From Bartonella sp. DB5-6 (GTDB lineage Bacteria > Pseudomonadota > Alphaproteobacteria > Rhizobiales > Rhizobiaceae), in assembly GCF_000278115.1 (NCBI RefSeq), contig NZ_JH725114.1, forward strand, positions 189,409-253,408: a stretch of DNA of 64,000 nucleotides, given 5' to 3'. Of the stretch, positions 1 to 10,181 are shown piece by piece. The notes under the pieces were generated by a model, which worked only from the letters and a program-made list of their open reading frames with translations, had not been told where the DNA came from and ran no database searches. The stretch's first letter is position 1; each line of letters begins with the position of its first letter. The position numbers and the translations under genes were made by a program.

Positions 1-440
1 AGCGTTACAGTACCAACTTTTGGATTTGGCATCAAACTTCGTGGACCAAGAATCTTACCAAGACGACCAACAAGTGGCATCATATCTGGCGTAGCAATAC
101 AACGATCAAAATCTATTGTTCCACCATTAACACTTTCAAATAAATCCTCAGCTCCCACAATATCAGCACCAGCAGCCTTAGCTTCATCTGCTTTGTCTCC
201 ACGCGCGAAAACAGCGACGCGTACATTTCGCCCAGTCCCATTAGGTAAATGAGCAACGCCTCGAACCATTTGATCTGCATGACGAGGATCAACACCTAAG
301 TTCATTGAAATCTCAATTGTTTCATCAAACTTAGCAATCGCACGCTCTTTGACCATCGAGACGGCATCTTTTAAAGTGTAAAGTTCATTAAAATTAACAT
401 CTTTACGGATGTTTTTTACTCTCTTTGCTATTTTTCCCAT
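1..440 (-). CDS. rplA: 50S ribosomal protein L1 (3' end beyond window)
   Basis: Ribosomal protein L1 binds 23S rRNA at the L1 stalk and in many bacteria represses its own rplKA mRNA. The frame begins at an ATG at 440 ([11 protein letters not shown]...) and reads 146 codons to the window edge without a stop. It contains the L1-typical segments [20 protein letters not shown] and [19 protein letters not shown]. The usual length is about 230 residues, so roughly the last third lies outside. It starts 4 bases after the rplK stop, so the two are almost certainly co-translated, as is standard for rplKA. Assignment is certain from the family signature. Confidence 0.97.
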   Translation of the reverse strand, partial: MGKIAKRVKNIRKDVNFNELYTLKDAVSMVKERAIAKFDETIEISMNLGVDPRHADQMVRGVAHLPNGTGRNVRVAVFARGDKADEAKAAGADIVGAEDLFESVNGGTIDFDRCIATPDMMPLVGRLGKILGPRSLMPNPKVGTVT

Positions 441-444
441 AACG

Positions 445-873
445 TTAGCCCACCACTTCTAAGCCCATAGAGCGAGCAGAACCTTCAACCATGCGCATCG
501 CCGCCTCAATATCATTTGCGTTAAGATCCTTCATTTTTGCTTGTGCAATTGAACGAACTTTATCACGAGAGATACTCCCTACAGAAACCTTACCAGGCTC
601 TTTCGAACCAGATTTTAAATTCGCTTCCTTCTTCAAGAAAAACGATACGGGAGGCGTCTTTAAAGAGAAAGTGAAAGACTTATCTTGATAATAAGTGATA
701 ACTACTGGAATCGGTGCCCCCTTCTCCATTTCTTGCGTAGCTGCATTAAAAGCCTTACAGAATTCCATAATATTAATACCGCGCTGCCCAAGAGCAGGAC
801 CAATCGGTGGAGATGGGGTAGCAGCTCCCGCAGGAACCTGCAACTTAAGCTGACCTATACTTTTTTTTGCCAT
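445..873 (-). CDS. rplK: 50S ribosomal protein L11
   Basis: L11 forms the base of the GTPase-associated centre of the large subunit. The product has 142 residues, the normal length, starting [16 protein letters not shown] with the N-terminal [19 protein letters not shown] segment and the C-terminal rRNA-binding domain ending RSMGLEVVG. The ATG at 873 is the only plausible start. It lies between nusG and rplA in the conserved secE-nusG-rplK-rplA order. The two plus-strand reading frames opposite it are shadows. Confidence 0.98.
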   Translation of the reverse strand: MAKKSIGQLKLQVPAGAATPSPPIGPALGQRGINIMEFCKAFNAATQEMEKGAPIPVVITYYQDKSFTFSLKTPPVSFFLKKEANLKSGSKEPGKVSVGSISRDKVRSIAQAKMKDLNANDIEAAMRMVEGSARSMGLEVVG

Positions 874-1023
874 AACAATCTGCCTTCAATTTCACTGGTA
901 AGCTGACAATTCACCTTGTCTGCTACCCGCCGCAGTCAAGTGGTCCGGATCATCAAGCCGACAAAAGCCATAAATCACCTCCCACAAATTACTTAAAGTG
1001 ATTAAAAACCACTCTAAATCTAA
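874..1023 (-). promoter_or_regulatory. nusG-rplK intergenic leader, possible autoregulatory RNA
   Basis: This 150-base spacer ahead of rplK is richer in G+C in its middle (about 910-970) than other spacers in the window. On the transcribed minus strand it can form short hairpins, for example CTGC/GCAG and GACAA/TTGTC arms. In many bacteria L1 represses rplKA by binding the L11 leader, so a structured leader here is expected. I cannot match a defined L1-binding motif with certainty; this is inference from position and composition. Confidence 0.3.
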
Positions 1024-1554
1024 TCAAAGTTTTTCAACCTGACCAAACTCCAAATCAACAGGCGTAGGACGCCCAAAAATCAATACCTCAACCTTAAGAC
1101 GAGAACGCTCTTCTTCAACCTCTTGAACAATACCATTAAATGAAACAAAAGGACCATCAGCAACACGAACTTGCTCTCCAACCTCAAACAATACGGAAGC
1201 TTTTGGAGAGTCAACCCCCTCCTGAACCTGTTTAAGAATTTGCTCAATTTCCCGATCAGAAATGGGAACAGGACGCGCATCTGATCCCAAAAAGCCCGTC
1301 ACTTTAGGAGTATTCTTAATGAGATGATAAACCTCATCCGTCAACTCAGCACAAACAAGAACGTACCCAGGAAAAAACTTTCGCTCAGCATCAACCTTAC
1401 GCCCACGACGAACCTCTACAACACGCTCCGTTGGAACAAAAATCTTTTCAAATAGATGATCAAGTCCCTTTTGCTTTGCTTCCTTTTCAATAGCTTCCGC
1501 TACCTTCTTCTCAAAATTTGAATATGCTTGAACAATATACCAACGAGCAGCCAC
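1024..1554 (-). CDS. nusG: Transcription termination/antitermination factor NusG
   Basis: NusG binds RNA polymerase through its N-terminal NGN domain (ARWYIVQAYSNFEKK at the start; FVPTERVVEVRRGRK, FFPGYVLV). Its C-terminal KOW domain (about residues 120-176, VRVADGPFVSFNGIVQEV) contacts Rho or ribosomal S10. I chose the GTG at 1554, which gives 176 residues, the normal alphaproteobacterial length. An AAGGAAG ribosome-binding site lies 7 bases upstream. A longer reading from a TTG at 1578 would overlap the secE stop and adds residues the family lacks. It follows secE by 20 bases. Confidence 0.95.
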   Translation of the reverse strand: MAARWYIVQAYSNFEKKVAEAIEKEAKQKGLDHLFEKIFVPTERVVEVRRGRKVDAERKFFPGYVLVCAELTDEVYHLIKNTPKVTGFLGSDARPVPISDREIEQILKQVQEGVDSPKASVLFEVGEQVRVADGPFVSFNGIVQEVEEERSRLKVEVLIFGRPTPVDLEFGQVEKL

Positions 1555-1574
1555 AGTCACACTTCCTTGCACTA

Positions 1575-1787
1575 TCAACTAAAAAGATACTTTAGAAGAT
1601 CAATCCCTCGCCAAACACTAAAATGCATAACCTGATCCACAATAAAAAAGAAAGCTGAGGCCAATGCAGTTACCAATAATACCATAACAGTAGAAATCAC
1701 TGTCTCACGACGCGTAGGCCACTTTACTTTAACTGTTTCTGCATAAACCTGTTTTAAAAAGGTAATTGGATTGGGTTTAGATGTCAT
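1575..1787 (-). CDS. secE: Preprotein translocase subunit SecE
   Basis: SecE is the small essential subunit that clamps SecY in the inner membrane. The product is 70 residues, typical of the single-span alphaproteobacterial form. It has the amphipathic surface helix and conserved motif VKVKWPTRRET, followed by one transmembrane segment (about residues 30-52, VISTVMVLLVTALASAFFFIV). It lies between tRNA-Trp and nusG, the classical position. Confidence 0.97.
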   Translation of the reverse strand: MTSKPNPITFLKQVYAETVKVKWPTRRETVISTVMVLLVTALASAFFFIVDQVMHFSVWRGIDLLKYLFS

Positions 1788-1996
1788 CAGTCACACTATA
1801 TACTTTCTAACCTTATTATGATTTATACGATATAAATAAATATAACAAAAAATGCAAAAAACCAATCTTCAGCCTTATGCAGCTTCCTCATTCTCTAATC
1901 AATACCGATTCATACACAAAAAAACAAGCCCTATGCAAAAAAAAGCGAAAAAGGCAGGAAAACTCACCTCCTCACAGTTGAAATCTCATCCTCCCT

Positions 1997-2072
<76 letters not shown>

Positions 2073-2118
2073 AACTCTCAAAATTAAAATATCTTCAACA
2101 ACCCTTAGTAACTATTAT

Positions 2119-3294
2119 TTATTCAATGATCTTAGAAACGATTCCTGCACCGACAGTACGACCGCCTTCACGAATAGCAAAACGAAGCTTCTCTTCCATG
2201 GCAATTGGAACAATCAAAGAAACATCCATCGCAACATTATCACCAGGCATAACCATTTCTGTTCCTTCTGGAAGCGTAACAATCCCCGTAACATCCGTTG
2301 TACGGAAGTAAAATTGAGGACGATAATTCGTGAAAAATGGAGTATGACGTCCACCTTCATCTTTCGTCAAAATATAAGCTTCTGCTTTAAAGCGCGTATG
2401 AGGCGTAACTGAACCAGGCTTCGCCAGAACTTGTCCACGCTCAATCCCTTCACGATCAACCCCGCGAAGCAATGCGCCAATATTGTCACCAGCTTGCCCT
2501 TGATCTAAAAGCTTGCGGAACATTTCAACACCTGTAACCGTCGTCTTAGATGTCGGACGAATACCTATAATCTCAATTTCCTCACCAACTTTAATGACAC
2601 CACGCTCAACACGACCAGTAACAACCGTACCACGTCCCGAAATCGAAAAAACATCTTCAATCGGCATCAAAAATGGCTGATCAACTGGACGCTCAGGTGT
2701 TGGTATATAATTATCAACTTCACTCATCAGAAGACGAACCGCATCTTCACCAATGCTTTTATCTTTATCTTCAAGAGCTGCCAGCGCTGAACCTTTAACG
2801 ACTGGTATATCATCCCCTGGAAAATCATATTTTGACAAAAGCTCACGTACTTCAAGCTCAACAAGCTCCAAAAGTTCAGCATCATCAACCTGATCAACCT
2901 TATTGAGAAAAACAACAATCGCTGGGACACCAACCTGACGTGCGAGCAAAATATGTTCACGCGTTTGAGGCATCGGACCATCAGCAGCAGAAACAACCAA
3001 AATTGCTCCATCCATCTGTGCCGCTCCCGTGATCATGTTTTTTACATAATCTGCGTGACCAGGGCAATCAACATGAGCATAGTGTCGTTTCTCTGTTTCA
3101 TATTCAACATGCGCTGTAGAAATGGTAATTCCACGTGCACGCTCTTCTGGTGCCGCATCAATTTGGTCATACGCTTTAAATTCACCAAAATATTTCGTAA
3201 TTGCTGCTGTTAACGAGGTCTTCCCATGATCAACGTGACCAATCGTTCCAATGTTAACATGCGGCTTCGTACGTTCAAATTTGCTCTTTGCCAT
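2119..3294 (-). CDS. tuf: Elongation factor Tu
   Basis: EF-Tu delivers aminoacyl-tRNA to the ribosome using GTP. The product has 391 residues, the usual alphaproteobacterial length. The G domain (about 1-200) carries the P-loop [10 protein letters not shown], the switch regions with RGITI and [12 protein letters not shown], and NKVD. Beta domains II and III follow, ending AGIVSKIIE. The ATG at 3294 is fixed by the invariant [14 protein letters not shown] start. It is transcribed after tRNA-Tyr and tRNA-Gly. The strong codon bias and full-length domains indicate a functional gene. Confidence 0.99.
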   Translation of the reverse strand: MAKSKFERTKPHVNIGTIGHVDHGKTSLTAAITKYFGEFKAYDQIDAAPEERARGITISTAHVEYETEKRHYAHVDCPGHADYVKNMITGAAQMDGAILVVSAADGPMPQTREHILLARQVGVPAIVVFLNKVDQVDDAELLELVELEVRELLSKYDFPGDDIPVVKGSALAALEDKDKSIGEDAVRLLMSEVDNYIPTPERPVDQPFLMPIEDVFSISGRGTVVTGRVERGVIKVGEEIEIIGIRPTSKTTVTGVEMFRKLLDQGQAGDNIGALLRGVDREGIERGQVLAKPGSVTPHTRFKAEAYILTKDEGGRHTPFFTNYRPQFYFRTTDVTGIVTLPEGTEMVMPGDNVAMDVSLIVPIAMEEKLRFAIREGGRTVGAGIVSKIIE

Positions 3295-3302
3295 GCCATC
3301 AA

Positions 3303-3346
3303 TCTCTTGTCTTGTTCTCTTATTTCTCTTGTCTTGTTCTCTTATT
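3303..3346. repeat. 22-bp tandem repeat (two copies) in the tuf leader
   Basis: Two perfect adjacent copies of a 22-base unit (3303-3324 and 3325-3346) lie immediately upstream of the tuf start. On the mRNA strand the unit is rich in AAGAGA/ACAAGA. The copy nearest the gene contributes the purine-rich stretch acting as ribosome-binding site. It is probably a slippage duplication. Confidence 0.85.
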
Positions 3347-3500
3347 TTATTAGTACCTAGAAGTAGGACTATAGAACCGAATTAAGCCGAACGGCTACAT
3401 CAGCCCGACTATTACAACTCTTAAAGACGGTAAAACCCGCCCACTTCATGATGGAGATATCCTTCCATCATACTCACTAGCCCAATCACCAACAACTGTT

Positions 3501-3574
3501 TGGAGCGGGTAGCGGGAATCGAACCCGCATATTCAGCTTGGAAGGCTGCTGCTCTACCATTGAGCTATACCCGC
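3501..3574 (-). tRNA. tRNA-Gly (anticodon TCC)
   Basis: A 74-nt cloverleaf on the minus strand. Acceptor GCGGGTA pairs with TACCCGC, the anticodon arm CAGCC-TTCCAAG-CTG gives TCC, the T-arm is GGTTCGATTCC, and CCA is encoded. It lies between tRNA-Tyr and tuf. Confidence 0.97.
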
Positions 3575-3604
3575 ATTACCACGCGCCAACTCTCCTTCGA
3601 TGAA

Positions 3605-3688
3605 TGGTGGAGGGGGTTGGATTCGAACCAACGTAGCATACGCAACGGATTTACAGTCCGCCCCCTTTAACCACTCGGGCACCCCTCC
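3605..3688 (-). tRNA. tRNA-Tyr (anticodon GTA)
   Basis: An 84-nt type II tRNA with a long variable arm on the minus strand. Acceptor GGAGGGG pairs with CCCCTCC, the anticodon arm CGGA-CTGTAAA-TCCG gives GTA, the T-arm is GGTTCGAATCC, and CCA is encoded. It is the first gene after the promoter at 3770-3798. Confidence 0.97.
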
Positions 3689-3769
3689 ATTACATCGGCA
3701 AAGTCGCGCGACAAGGCATCACTCCAACCAAACTTTGATCACCTATTCAATCAAATTGGCTGCGAGGCG

Positions 3770-3798
3770 GTTATGCCGATTACTGTCCTATCTGTCAA
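3770..3798 (-). promoter_or_regulatory. sigma70-type promoter of the tRNA-Tyr/tRNA-Gly/tuf cluster
   Basis: On the minus strand a perfect -35 box TTGACA (3793-3798) is followed after 17 bases by CATAAC (3770-3775), which matches four of six consensus -10 positions. Transcription would start near 3762, about 75 bases before tRNA-Tyr. The match and position support a strong stable-RNA promoter; it is predicted from sequence only. Confidence 0.7.
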
Positions 3799-3893
3799 CA
3801 GAATAAACACGATTCTGTACAAATTTTCTGCTAATAATTTTAAATTACAGCTTTTTTCTATCCATTTCTGCTGTTAACAGCTATAAAGAAACC

Positions 3894-4724
3894 ATGAAAG
3901 AAAAAATATCGCAAAATTCTCATTATGCTCGTTTACGTCGCCGATATCGCGATATAAAAGGACTTTCTTCTCGTTCTGCTACATACCTGAAAAAGGAAGC
4001 TTCTCCCTTGCAGCAAGGGACAATTCGTCTTTATGGTATCCATGCAGTTCATGCTGCTTTAAAAAACCCAAAAAGAGTTTTTGACCGTCTTTATGTTACA
4101 CCAAACGCCTTAAAACGATTAAATATACCCGAATCAGATTTACCTTGTTCTGTTACATTATGCACCCCCAAACAACTCGATGCGCTGGTGGGAAGTGATG
4201 CAGTTCACCAAGGCGTTGTTTTGGAAACTACCCCCCTCAAGCCATGCCAATTGTCCGAATTAACGAATACTGATCTTGTCATTGTAATGGATCAAATTAC
4301 CGATCCACATAATGTGGGCGCTATTATGCGCTCTGCAGTTGCGTTTAAAGCTGAAGCTCTTATCACCACATGTCGCCACTCCCCACAAGAAAGCGGTGTT
4401 CTTGCTAAAGCCGCCTCCGGAGCGTTGGAGTTGATTAATTATATTACTGTACGAAACCTTGCCGAAACACTCCACGAACTTCATAAAGCAGGTTTTGTCA
4501 GCTTTGGACTCGATTCAGAAGGTGAATATCCTCTAGAAGCAGCACTAACAGGAAAGAAAATTGCCCTTATTTTAGGAGCAGAAGGGAAAGGCTTACGTAA
4601 AAAAACACGTGAAACCGTTTGCGCATTAACACGCCTTGATATGCCCGGAAATATCAAATCATTAAATGTTTCAAACGCAGCCACAATAGCACTTTACGCG
4701 GCACATAAATATCTTAGATCTTAG
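3894..4724 (+). CDS. rlmB: 23S rRNA 2'-O-methyltransferase, RlmB/TrmH (SPOUT) family
   Basis: Members of this family methylate the 2'-O of a guanosine in 23S rRNA (Gm2251 in E. coli) or of tRNA, using SAM. The 276-residue product has a basic N-terminal tail (about 1-45) and the SpoU substrate-binding domain (IRLYGIHAVHAALKNPKR). The C-terminal SPOUT knot has all three motifs: DQITDPHNVGAIMRSA, LILGAEGKGL and NIKSLNVSNAATIALY. The overall pattern fits RlmB best. Its last 11 bases overlap the convergent rhomboid gene. It stands alone on the plus strand, divergent from the tRNA-tuf cluster. Confidence 0.9.
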   Translation: MKEKISQNSHYARLRRRYRDIKGLSSRSATYLKKEASPLQQGTIRLYGIHAVHAALKNPKRVFDRLYVTPNALKRLNIPESDLPCSVTLCTPKQLDALVGSDAVHQGVVLETTPLKPCQLSELTNTDLVIVMDQITDPHNVGAIMRSAVAFKAEALITTCRHSPQESGVLAKAASGALELINYITVRNLAETLHELHKAGFVSFGLDSEGEYPLEAALTGKKIALILGAEGKGLRKKTRETVCALTRLDMPGNIKSLNVSNAATIALYAAHKYLRS

Positions 4725-5454
4725 TTTTTAACTTTTTTCGCGAAATATCAAAAAAACCAATCAACAAAAAGCCTGAAAAAAAACCACCAATATGAGCCTC
4801 CCATGCTATTGAAATACCATCGCCCTCAAAGAAAAAAGATGAAATACCTACAATGAAATCAACACTCAGCAATATACTCAGGTAAACAAGCACACTTCTT
4901 GAACACAGCGCTTTTTTAATAGGTAACAAAGGACCTAAAAATCTTTCTTTCTGCAGATTGCCTCCTAAATAGTCCCGAAGAAAACCGTAACGTGCAATAG
5001 CGCCCATCATTCCAGACACCGCACCTGACGCACCGACAAGTGATATTGCACTCTCTTGATGAAATAGAAAATAAGTCAACACAGCTATGATTGCTGTTAA
5101 TATCCAAAAAATTAAAAAACAAAAACTACCAATCTGTCTTACCAAAGGAGACCCAAAAACCAAAAGCCAAGCCATGTTAATAGCAACATGTTTAAAACTA
5201 CTATGCATGAACGAATAACTAATAATAGTATAACAAAATACTAACGGTTCAGCCTTAAATAACATTGGTGTAAATGCAAACAAATCAAGACTTTTAATGT
5301 AGAATTGATGAAAAAAAAGATAGTGAGAAACAAAATAAATACAAAAACAAAGTGCTATCAAAATAACTATAATAAATGGAACATTCAGTAATGGTTCTTT
5401 AGGTTTTTCTAGAAAAAACGATACATTATTATATTGGTTTTTGGCATCTCTCAT
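4714..5454 (-). CDS. Rhomboid-family intramembrane serine protease
   Basis: Rhomboids cleave transmembrane helices inside the bilayer with a Ser-His dyad. The product (246 residues from the ATG at 5454) has about six hydrophobic segments, the catalytic serine motif GASGAVSGMMGA, and a histidine in the last helix (AHIGGFFSG). A helix-2 His/Asn region (HSSFKHVAINMAWLL) is also present. Longer starts exist (ATG 5469, TTG 5514); 5454 has a purine-rich site 8 bases upstream. It ends inside the last codons of convergent rlmB. Substrate unknown. Confidence 0.85.
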   Translation of the reverse strand: MRDAKNQYNNVSFFLEKPKEPLLNVPFIIVILIALCFCIYFVSHYLFFHQFYIKSLDLFAFTPMLFKAEPLVFCYTIISYSFMHSSFKHVAINMAWLLVFGSPLVRQIGSFCFLIFWILTAIIAVLTYFLFHQESAISLVGASGAVSGMMGAIARYGFLRDYLGGNLQKERFLGPLLPIKKALCSRSVLVYLSILLSVDFIVGISSFFFEGDGISIAWEAHIGGFFSGFLLIGFFDISRKKLKTKI

Positions 5455-6037
5455 TGTATAAAATCTCATATTTTCTATGGAATTGATATTGTTTGCACAC
5501 AACAAATATATCAATTTTGATAATCAAAGAATATTTAAACTTGACGTTTATTCAGTTCCTCTTGCTAGTTCCAAATATCTCTATATGAAAACATTTATTT
5601 CTTGTAAAAAATATTAAAAAGAATGAATATTAAGAACATCATTCATAAAATTGTCGCATCATACTAAATATAAATTGAAATTTCTATTGTATAGGACATA
5701 GTTTTGATTATTAATCCGCTTAACATGCTACTCAATAAAAAAGGAAAGATTTGATAACCATGAAAACAAAACTCTATAAATTCATTTGTATTTTCTCTAT
5801 AGACGAGTGACATTTTATAATTTAGCAATTTGATAGCAAATACTTTTATAAAAAGCATTATAATTGAAAACAAAATAGATAGCTTACTTCTTAAATACAT
5901 AAGTCAAAATATCAACAAGCACTCACTTTCAGCACCTAAGCGCTCTCTTTTCAAAAGCTGTATTAAGCGACTAAAGAAGAATTATAAGATAAACAAAAGC
6001 AACGAATTAGTTCCAAGACATCACTCTATATAAAATA
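5455..6037. other. Non-coding AT-rich spacer
   Basis: About 580 bases between the rhomboid gene and the DUF2155 gene. The only open frames are short, low-complexity and Ile/Lys/Asn-rich on both strands, without a convincing ribosome-binding site or family resemblance. I see no gene or RNA here. Confidence 0.6.
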
Positions 6038-6463
6038 TCATTGAAGGGGCAGATTCTGAGAAGCCTGTTTACAGTCTTTTAACCAAACGTCATAGATAGG
6101 ATGCTCTACAGCACTCAAACCAGGGCTATCTGCAAACATCCATCCTGTAAAAATACGCCGTACTCTTTTATCTAATGTCACCTCATTGACTTCAATAAAA
6201 CCAGTCGTACGGGTTGGTTCGTTCTTGGAGCTCGTATAACACGCGCGCGGCGTCACCTGTAAAGCACCGTATCGATAAACCTCCCCCAGAGAAACTTCAA
6301 AACGCGTGGTCCGGCCGGTAATTTTATCAAGACCTGCAAAAACAGCAATTCCATTGCTCATGCGTTCGGCCTGCACTCCATAAACACATAACAAGACCAC
6401 TACAACTCCCATGAAATAAACACAAAAAAAACGTCCTAATCCTAATAGTAAAAAAGTTCTCAT
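6038..6463 (-). CDS. DUF2155 domain-containing secreted protein
   Basis: A 141-residue protein with an N-terminal hydrophobic signal segment (about residues 12-30, FFCVYFMGVVVVLLCVYGVQA). It is followed by a DUF2155 domain: AVFAGLDKITGRTTRFEV, FGALQVTPRACY-like YGALQVTPRACYTS, and IFTGWMFADSPGLSAVEHPIYDVWL. DUF2155 proteins are common in alphaproteobacteria beside the NDUFA12 gene, as here, and are of unknown function. Two cysteines (in PRACYTS and KDCKQ) could form a periplasmic disulfide. It follows the NDUFA12-like gene by about 80 bases on the same strand. Confidence 0.85.
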   Translation of the reverse strand: MRTFLLLGLGRFFCVYFMGVVVVLLCVYGVQAERMSNGIAVFAGLDKITGRTTRFEVSLGEVYRYGALQVTPRACYTSSKNEPTRTTGFIEVNEVTLDKRVRRIFTGWMFADSPGLSAVEHPIYDVWLKDCKQASQNLPLQ

Positions 6464-6544
6464 TACATCAAATCAACCGCATCTAAAAAATCTGTTTATA
6501 AAGTAGCGCAAATGAGAAAAAATACACGCACGCATTAAAATATT

Positions 6545-6943
6545 TTATTGTTTAGGCGACCATGCATCATAATCTTCATGCACACAAGGGCGCTTGCCAC
6601 TGTAAGTAATCGCTCCTTTTGGGCGATAAGCCTTACTTGTCCCAGTCATATTTGCAATATGAGGCTTTTCCCATTTATATGGGCAATAATCCTCCTGAGG
6701 GGGAGGATTATCACAACGATGATGAATCCAACCATGCCAACCTGGTGGAATACTCGAAGCTTCAGAATAATCTTTATAAATGACCCAACGGCGCAGATAA
6801 CCATCCTTATGAGTGCCCCCTTCATAATAAACATTCCCAAACTGATCTTCTCCCACACGTTTACCTTTACGCCACGTAAAAAAGCGCGTGCTTATAGTAT
6901 TACCATTCCACCATGTAAAGATTTGCTTTAAAAAAACAGCCAT
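6545..6943 (-). CDS. NADH:ubiquinone oxidoreductase subunit NDUFA12-like (B17.2)
   Basis: An accessory subunit of alphaproteobacterial respiratory complex I, homologous to mitochondrial NDUFA12. The 132-residue product has the family signature: FTWRKGKRVGEDQFGNVYYE, RRWVIYKDYSEASSIPPGWHGWIHH, then PYKWEKPHIANMTGT and a C-terminal GKRPCVHEDYDAWSP. The ATG at 6943 gives the typical start. It is paired with the downstream DUF2155 gene, a conserved arrangement. A 127-codon open frame on the opposite strand is a shadow. Confidence 0.93.
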   Translation of the reverse strand: MAVFLKQIFTWWNGNTISTRFFTWRKGKRVGEDQFGNVYYEGGTHKDGYLRRWVIYKDYSEASSIPPGWHGWIHHRCDNPPPQEDYCPYKWEKPHIANMTGTSKAYRPKGAITYSGKRPCVHEDYDAWSPKQ

Positions 6944-7127
6944 CTTTTAATCCATTCCTTTAGTATACTTAGAAAGTTAATCCTTGGAGTAAACTTGTCA
7001 TAATATTTGAAATTATTAAAAATAAAATTCTACCGATAAAACCACCCACGATTTCATTTGATAGTCCCATTTATATTCCTTAACATAGGAGGATCATATT
7101 TATGGATCTCCCTCTACTCCATAAAAC

Positions 7128-8627
7128 TTAATCTATGCCAAGTTTCATCTTAACCAACTCATTAACAGTTTGAGGATTTGCTTTTCCACCTGTTGTTTTC
7201 ATGACTTGTCCAACAAACCAACCAGCTAAAGCAGGTTTTTGTTTTGCTTGCATAACTTTATCAGAATTATTGGCAACGATCTCATCAACAGCTTTCTCTA
7301 TAGCCTTTATGTCTGTTACCTGCTTCATATTGCGCTCTTCTACAATCTGACGTGGATTCCCACCTTCATTCCAAATAATTTCAAAGAGATCCTTAGCAAT
7401 TTTTCCAGAAATAGTCCCTTCTTTGATAAGATCAATAATTCCTCCTAATTGATCTGGTGATACAGGCGTCTCTTCAATCTCACGATTATCTTTATTTAAA
7501 GCGCCTAAAAGATCATTAATCACCCAATTGGCAACTGTTTTTCCATCACGCCCATGTGCTACTTTTTCAAAATAGTCAGCAATGGCTCTTTCTGTCACAA
7601 GAATAGAGGCATCATATGCTGTCAATCCCATCTCCCTGATAAAACGTGCTTTTATATCATCAGGTAATTCAGGTAATTCAGCGGACAAAGCATCCACAAA
7701 TGCTTGATCCAATTCCAACGGCAAAAGATCAGGATCAGGAAAATAACGATAATCATGCGCTTCTTCCTTTGAACGCATAGACCGCGTTTCACCTTTGGCA
7801 GCATCAAAAAGCCGAGTTTCTTGATCTATGACACCACCATCTTCTAAAATCGCAATTTGACGACGCGCCTCATATTCAATCGCTTGACCAATAAAACGAA
7901 TGGAATTAACATTTTTTATCTCACAGCGCGTTCCAAAACTTTCACCAGGGCGACGAACTGATACGTTAACATCTGCACGCATAGAACCTTCATCCATATT
8001 TCCATCGCAAGTCCCCAAATAACGGACAATTGTACGCAATTTTGTCATATAGGCTTTGGCTTCATCTGATGAACGCATATCTGGTTTAGAAACAATTTCC
8101 ATAAGAGCTACACCAGAACGATTAAGATCCACAAAAGTCATTGTTGGATGCTGATCATGCAATGATTTTCCTGCATCCTGCTCAAGATGTAACCTTTCAA
8201 TCCCAACTTCAATGTCCTCAAACTGGCCATTCGAATCTGGACCAACAGATATGATAATCCTCCCCTCTCCTACAATCGGATAATGGAATTGAGAAATTTG
8301 ATACCCCTGCGGTAAGTCTGGATAAAAATAATTCTTACGATCAAAAACAGATCTCAGATTAATATGAGCCTTTAATCCCAAACCAGTTCGAACTGCTTGA
8401 CGAACACATTCTCGATTAAGAACAGGCAACATACCAGGCATCGCTGCATCAATAAGCGATACATGATTGTTCGGCTCAGCACCAAATTTGGTTGACGCAC
8501 CTGAAAAAAGTTTTGAATTTGATATGATTTGCGCATGAACCTCCATACCAATGACGACTTCCCAATCACCTGTAATTCCAGAAATGAAACGTTTAGAATC
8601 AGGAGTGCGCGTATCAACGATGTCCAT
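7128..8627 (-). CDS. gatB: Aspartyl/glutamyl-tRNA amidotransferase subunit B
   Basis: GatB is the kinase/tRNA-binding subunit of GatCAB, which amidates Glu-tRNA(Gln) and Asp-tRNA(Asn). The product is 499 residues from the ATG at 8627, the usual length. The catalytic cradle contains [12 protein letters not shown], the PxLP-type motif [13 protein letters not shown] and [12 protein letters not shown]. The helical and C-terminal YqeY-like tail domain runs from about residue 390 to [13 protein letters not shown] 27 bases further up would add nine residues, but 499 fits the family. GatA and GatC are not in the window. Confidence 0.96.
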   Translation of the reverse strand: MDIVDTRTPDSKRFISGITGDWEVVIGMEVHAQIISNSKLFSGASTKFGAEPNNHVSLIDAAMPGMLPVLNRECVRQAVRTGLGLKAHINLRSVFDRKNYFYPDLPQGYQISQFHYPIVGEGRIIISVGPDSNGQFEDIEVGIERLHLEQDAGKSLHDQHPTMTFVDLNRSGVALMEIVSKPDMRSSDEAKAYMTKLRTIVRYLGTCDGNMDEGSMRADVNVSVRRPGESFGTRCEIKNVNSIRFIGQAIEYEARRQIAILEDGGVIDQETRLFDAAKGETRSMRSKEEAHDYRYFPDPDLLPLELDQAFVDALSAELPELPDDIKARFIREMGLTAYDASILVTERAIADYFEKVAHGRDGKTVANWVINDLLGALNKDNREIEETPVSPDQLGGIIDLIKEGTISGKIAKDLFEIIWNEGGNPRQIVEERNMKQVTDIKAIEKAVDEIVANNSDKVMQAKQKPALAGWFVGQVMKTTGGKANPQTVNELVKMKLGID

Positions 8628-8705
8628 TACCAATCCACTATCAATGTTTTCCAAACCTGATGGCTAATATAAAACCATTCTCAGTGCAAGCCTAGAATAG
8701 AAATC

Positions 8706-8738
8706 TTATAAAACAAGCCCGACTTTATCGGGCTTGTT
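8706..8738 (-). terminator. Rho-independent terminator of tig
   Basis: A perfect 11-bp stem (8712-8722 with 8728-8738) has a 5-base loop, and the minus-strand transcript ends in TTTTAT. It lies 15 bases beyond the tig stop, so it terminates tig and isolates it from gatB. Confidence 0.85.
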
Positions 8739-8753
8739 CTTTTAGGATAAATA

Positions 8754-10181
8754 TTAACCTTTTTTAGGTGTCTTTTTCTTAGATGGAACTTTCTCTACAG
8801 CTTTTTCTTTCACTGCAGATTTTTTCTTCTCTGGCTCTTTTTCTGTTAAATCTGTTTCGTCATATTCCTTCATTAGCTCTTCAACTGTCACTTCTTTATC
8901 TGTGATTTTTATCTTAGCCAGCAAATGATCAATGACTTTTTCTTCAAAAATTGGAGCGCGTAAATTTGCAACAGCTTCTGGAGTCTTACGGAAAAAGTCC
9001 ATAATTTCTTTTTCTTGTCCAGGATACTGACGCACCTGATCAAAAACTGCTGCTTTTAGTTCATCTTCACCTACTTTAACACCAACCTTCATGCCAATTT
9101 CAGAAAGTACCAAACCAAGACGGACACGACGCCGTGCAAGCACGCGATATTCCTCCCGTGCCAACTCCTCTGTAACCCCTTCATCTTCAAAGCTGCGACC
9201 AGCCTTTTTTAAATCGTCATTAACCTGAGCCCATATATTGTTAAATTCAATTTCTAAAAGCCCTTCAGGAATCTCAAAATTATAATCAGCATCTAAAGCA
9301 TCAAGAATTTGACGCTTAATTTTTTGACGTGTCATTAATCCATATTGACTTTCAATTTGCCCGCGAACAACTTCACGTAAGCGGTCCAGAGATTCTAAAC
9401 CAACTTTTTGTGCAGCTTCATCATCAATTTTTAGCTCGTCCGGTTTAGAGATAGCCTTAACAGTAATATCAAATTCTGCATCCCGACCTGCCAAATGTGC
9501 TGCATTGTAATTATCAGGAAATTTAACAGAAATTGTCTTCGTATCACCTGCTTTCACGCCAACCAATTGCTCCTCAAAACCAGGAACAAATTGCTTTGAT
9601 CCAAGAATCAGTTGCGCATCACTTTCTGTCCCACCCTCAAATGGCTCACCCCCAAGCTTTCCTAGATAATCTATTGTAACACGATCACCTTCTTCCGAAA
9701 GACCTTCTTTTAGTGAATAACTACGCGTGGAAGAAAGGACACGCTTTACTTGATCATCAATCTCTTGTTCAGGAATAGCCGCAATCTCACGAGTAACTTC
9801 AATATGTTCGAAATCTTTAATTTCAAATTTTGGCAAAACTTCATACTTTAAACTAAAAACAAAATCAGCTTTGCCATCCAGAACTTGTTCATCCTCATTT
9901 ATATCAATTTGCGGCTGCATCGCTGAACGTTCATTACGGTCAGCTAAAATAGAATGGGGGGCATCACTGATAATCTCATTGAGAATTTCCGCCATAAAAG
10001 ACTTGCCGTACATTTTTCGTAGGTATCCAGCAGGTACTTTACCAGGACGAAAACCATTAAGCTTGATCTTACCCTTGGTATCATCCAACCGTTCATTCAA
10101 TTTTTTTTCTAAATCTCTCGCCGGAACCACGATCTTAATTTCGCGCTTCAGTCCTTCATTAAGCGTCTCGGTAACCTGCAT
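8754..10181 (-). CDS. tig: Trigger factor (ribosome-associated chaperone, PPIase)
   Basis: Trigger factor binds ribosomal protein L23 at the exit tunnel and shields nascent chains. The 475-residue product has the N-terminal ribosome-binding domain with the signature [18 protein letters not shown]. The FKBP-type PPIase domain (about 165-245, [20 protein letters not shown]) and the C-terminal helical chaperone arms follow. The last ~40 residues are a Lys/Glu-rich low-complexity tail ending KKKTPKKG, common in Bartonella-like trigger factors. A tRNA-Leu lies about 130 bases upstream and a clear terminator follows. Confidence 0.97.
   Translation of the reverse strand: MQVTETLNEGLKREIKIVVPARDLEKKLNERLDDTKGKIKLNGFRPGKVPAGYLRKMYGKSFMAEILNEIISDAPHSILADRNERSAMQPQIDINEDEQVLDGKADFVFSLKYEVLPKFEIKDFEHIEVTREIAAIPEQEIDDQVKRVLSSTRSYSLKEGLSEEGDRVTIDYLGKLGGEPFEGGTESDAQLILGSKQFVPGFEEQLVGVKAGDTKTISVKFPDNYNAAHLAGRDAEFDITVKAISKPDELKIDDEAAQKVGLESLDRLREVVRGQIESQYGLMTRQKIKRQILDALDADYNFEIPEGLLEIEFNNIWAQVNDDLKKAGRSFEDEGVTEELAREEYRVLARRRVRLGLVLSEIGMKVGVKVGEDELKAAVFDQVRQYPGQEKEIMDFFRKTPEAVANLRAPIFEEKVIDHLLAKIKITDKEVTVEELMKEYDETDLTEKEPEKKKSAVKEKAVEKVPSKKKTPKKG

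Noticed and set aside
5664-5900. 78-codon minus-strand frame, and a 67-codon plus-strand frame at 5830-6033
   Set aside because: Low-complexity Ile/Lys/Asn-rich, overlapping each other, no ribosome-binding site and no family resemblance.
6548-6931. 127-codon plus-strand frame opposite the NDUFA12-like gene
   Set aside because: The minus-strand frame is a clear family member; the opposite frame is a shadow.
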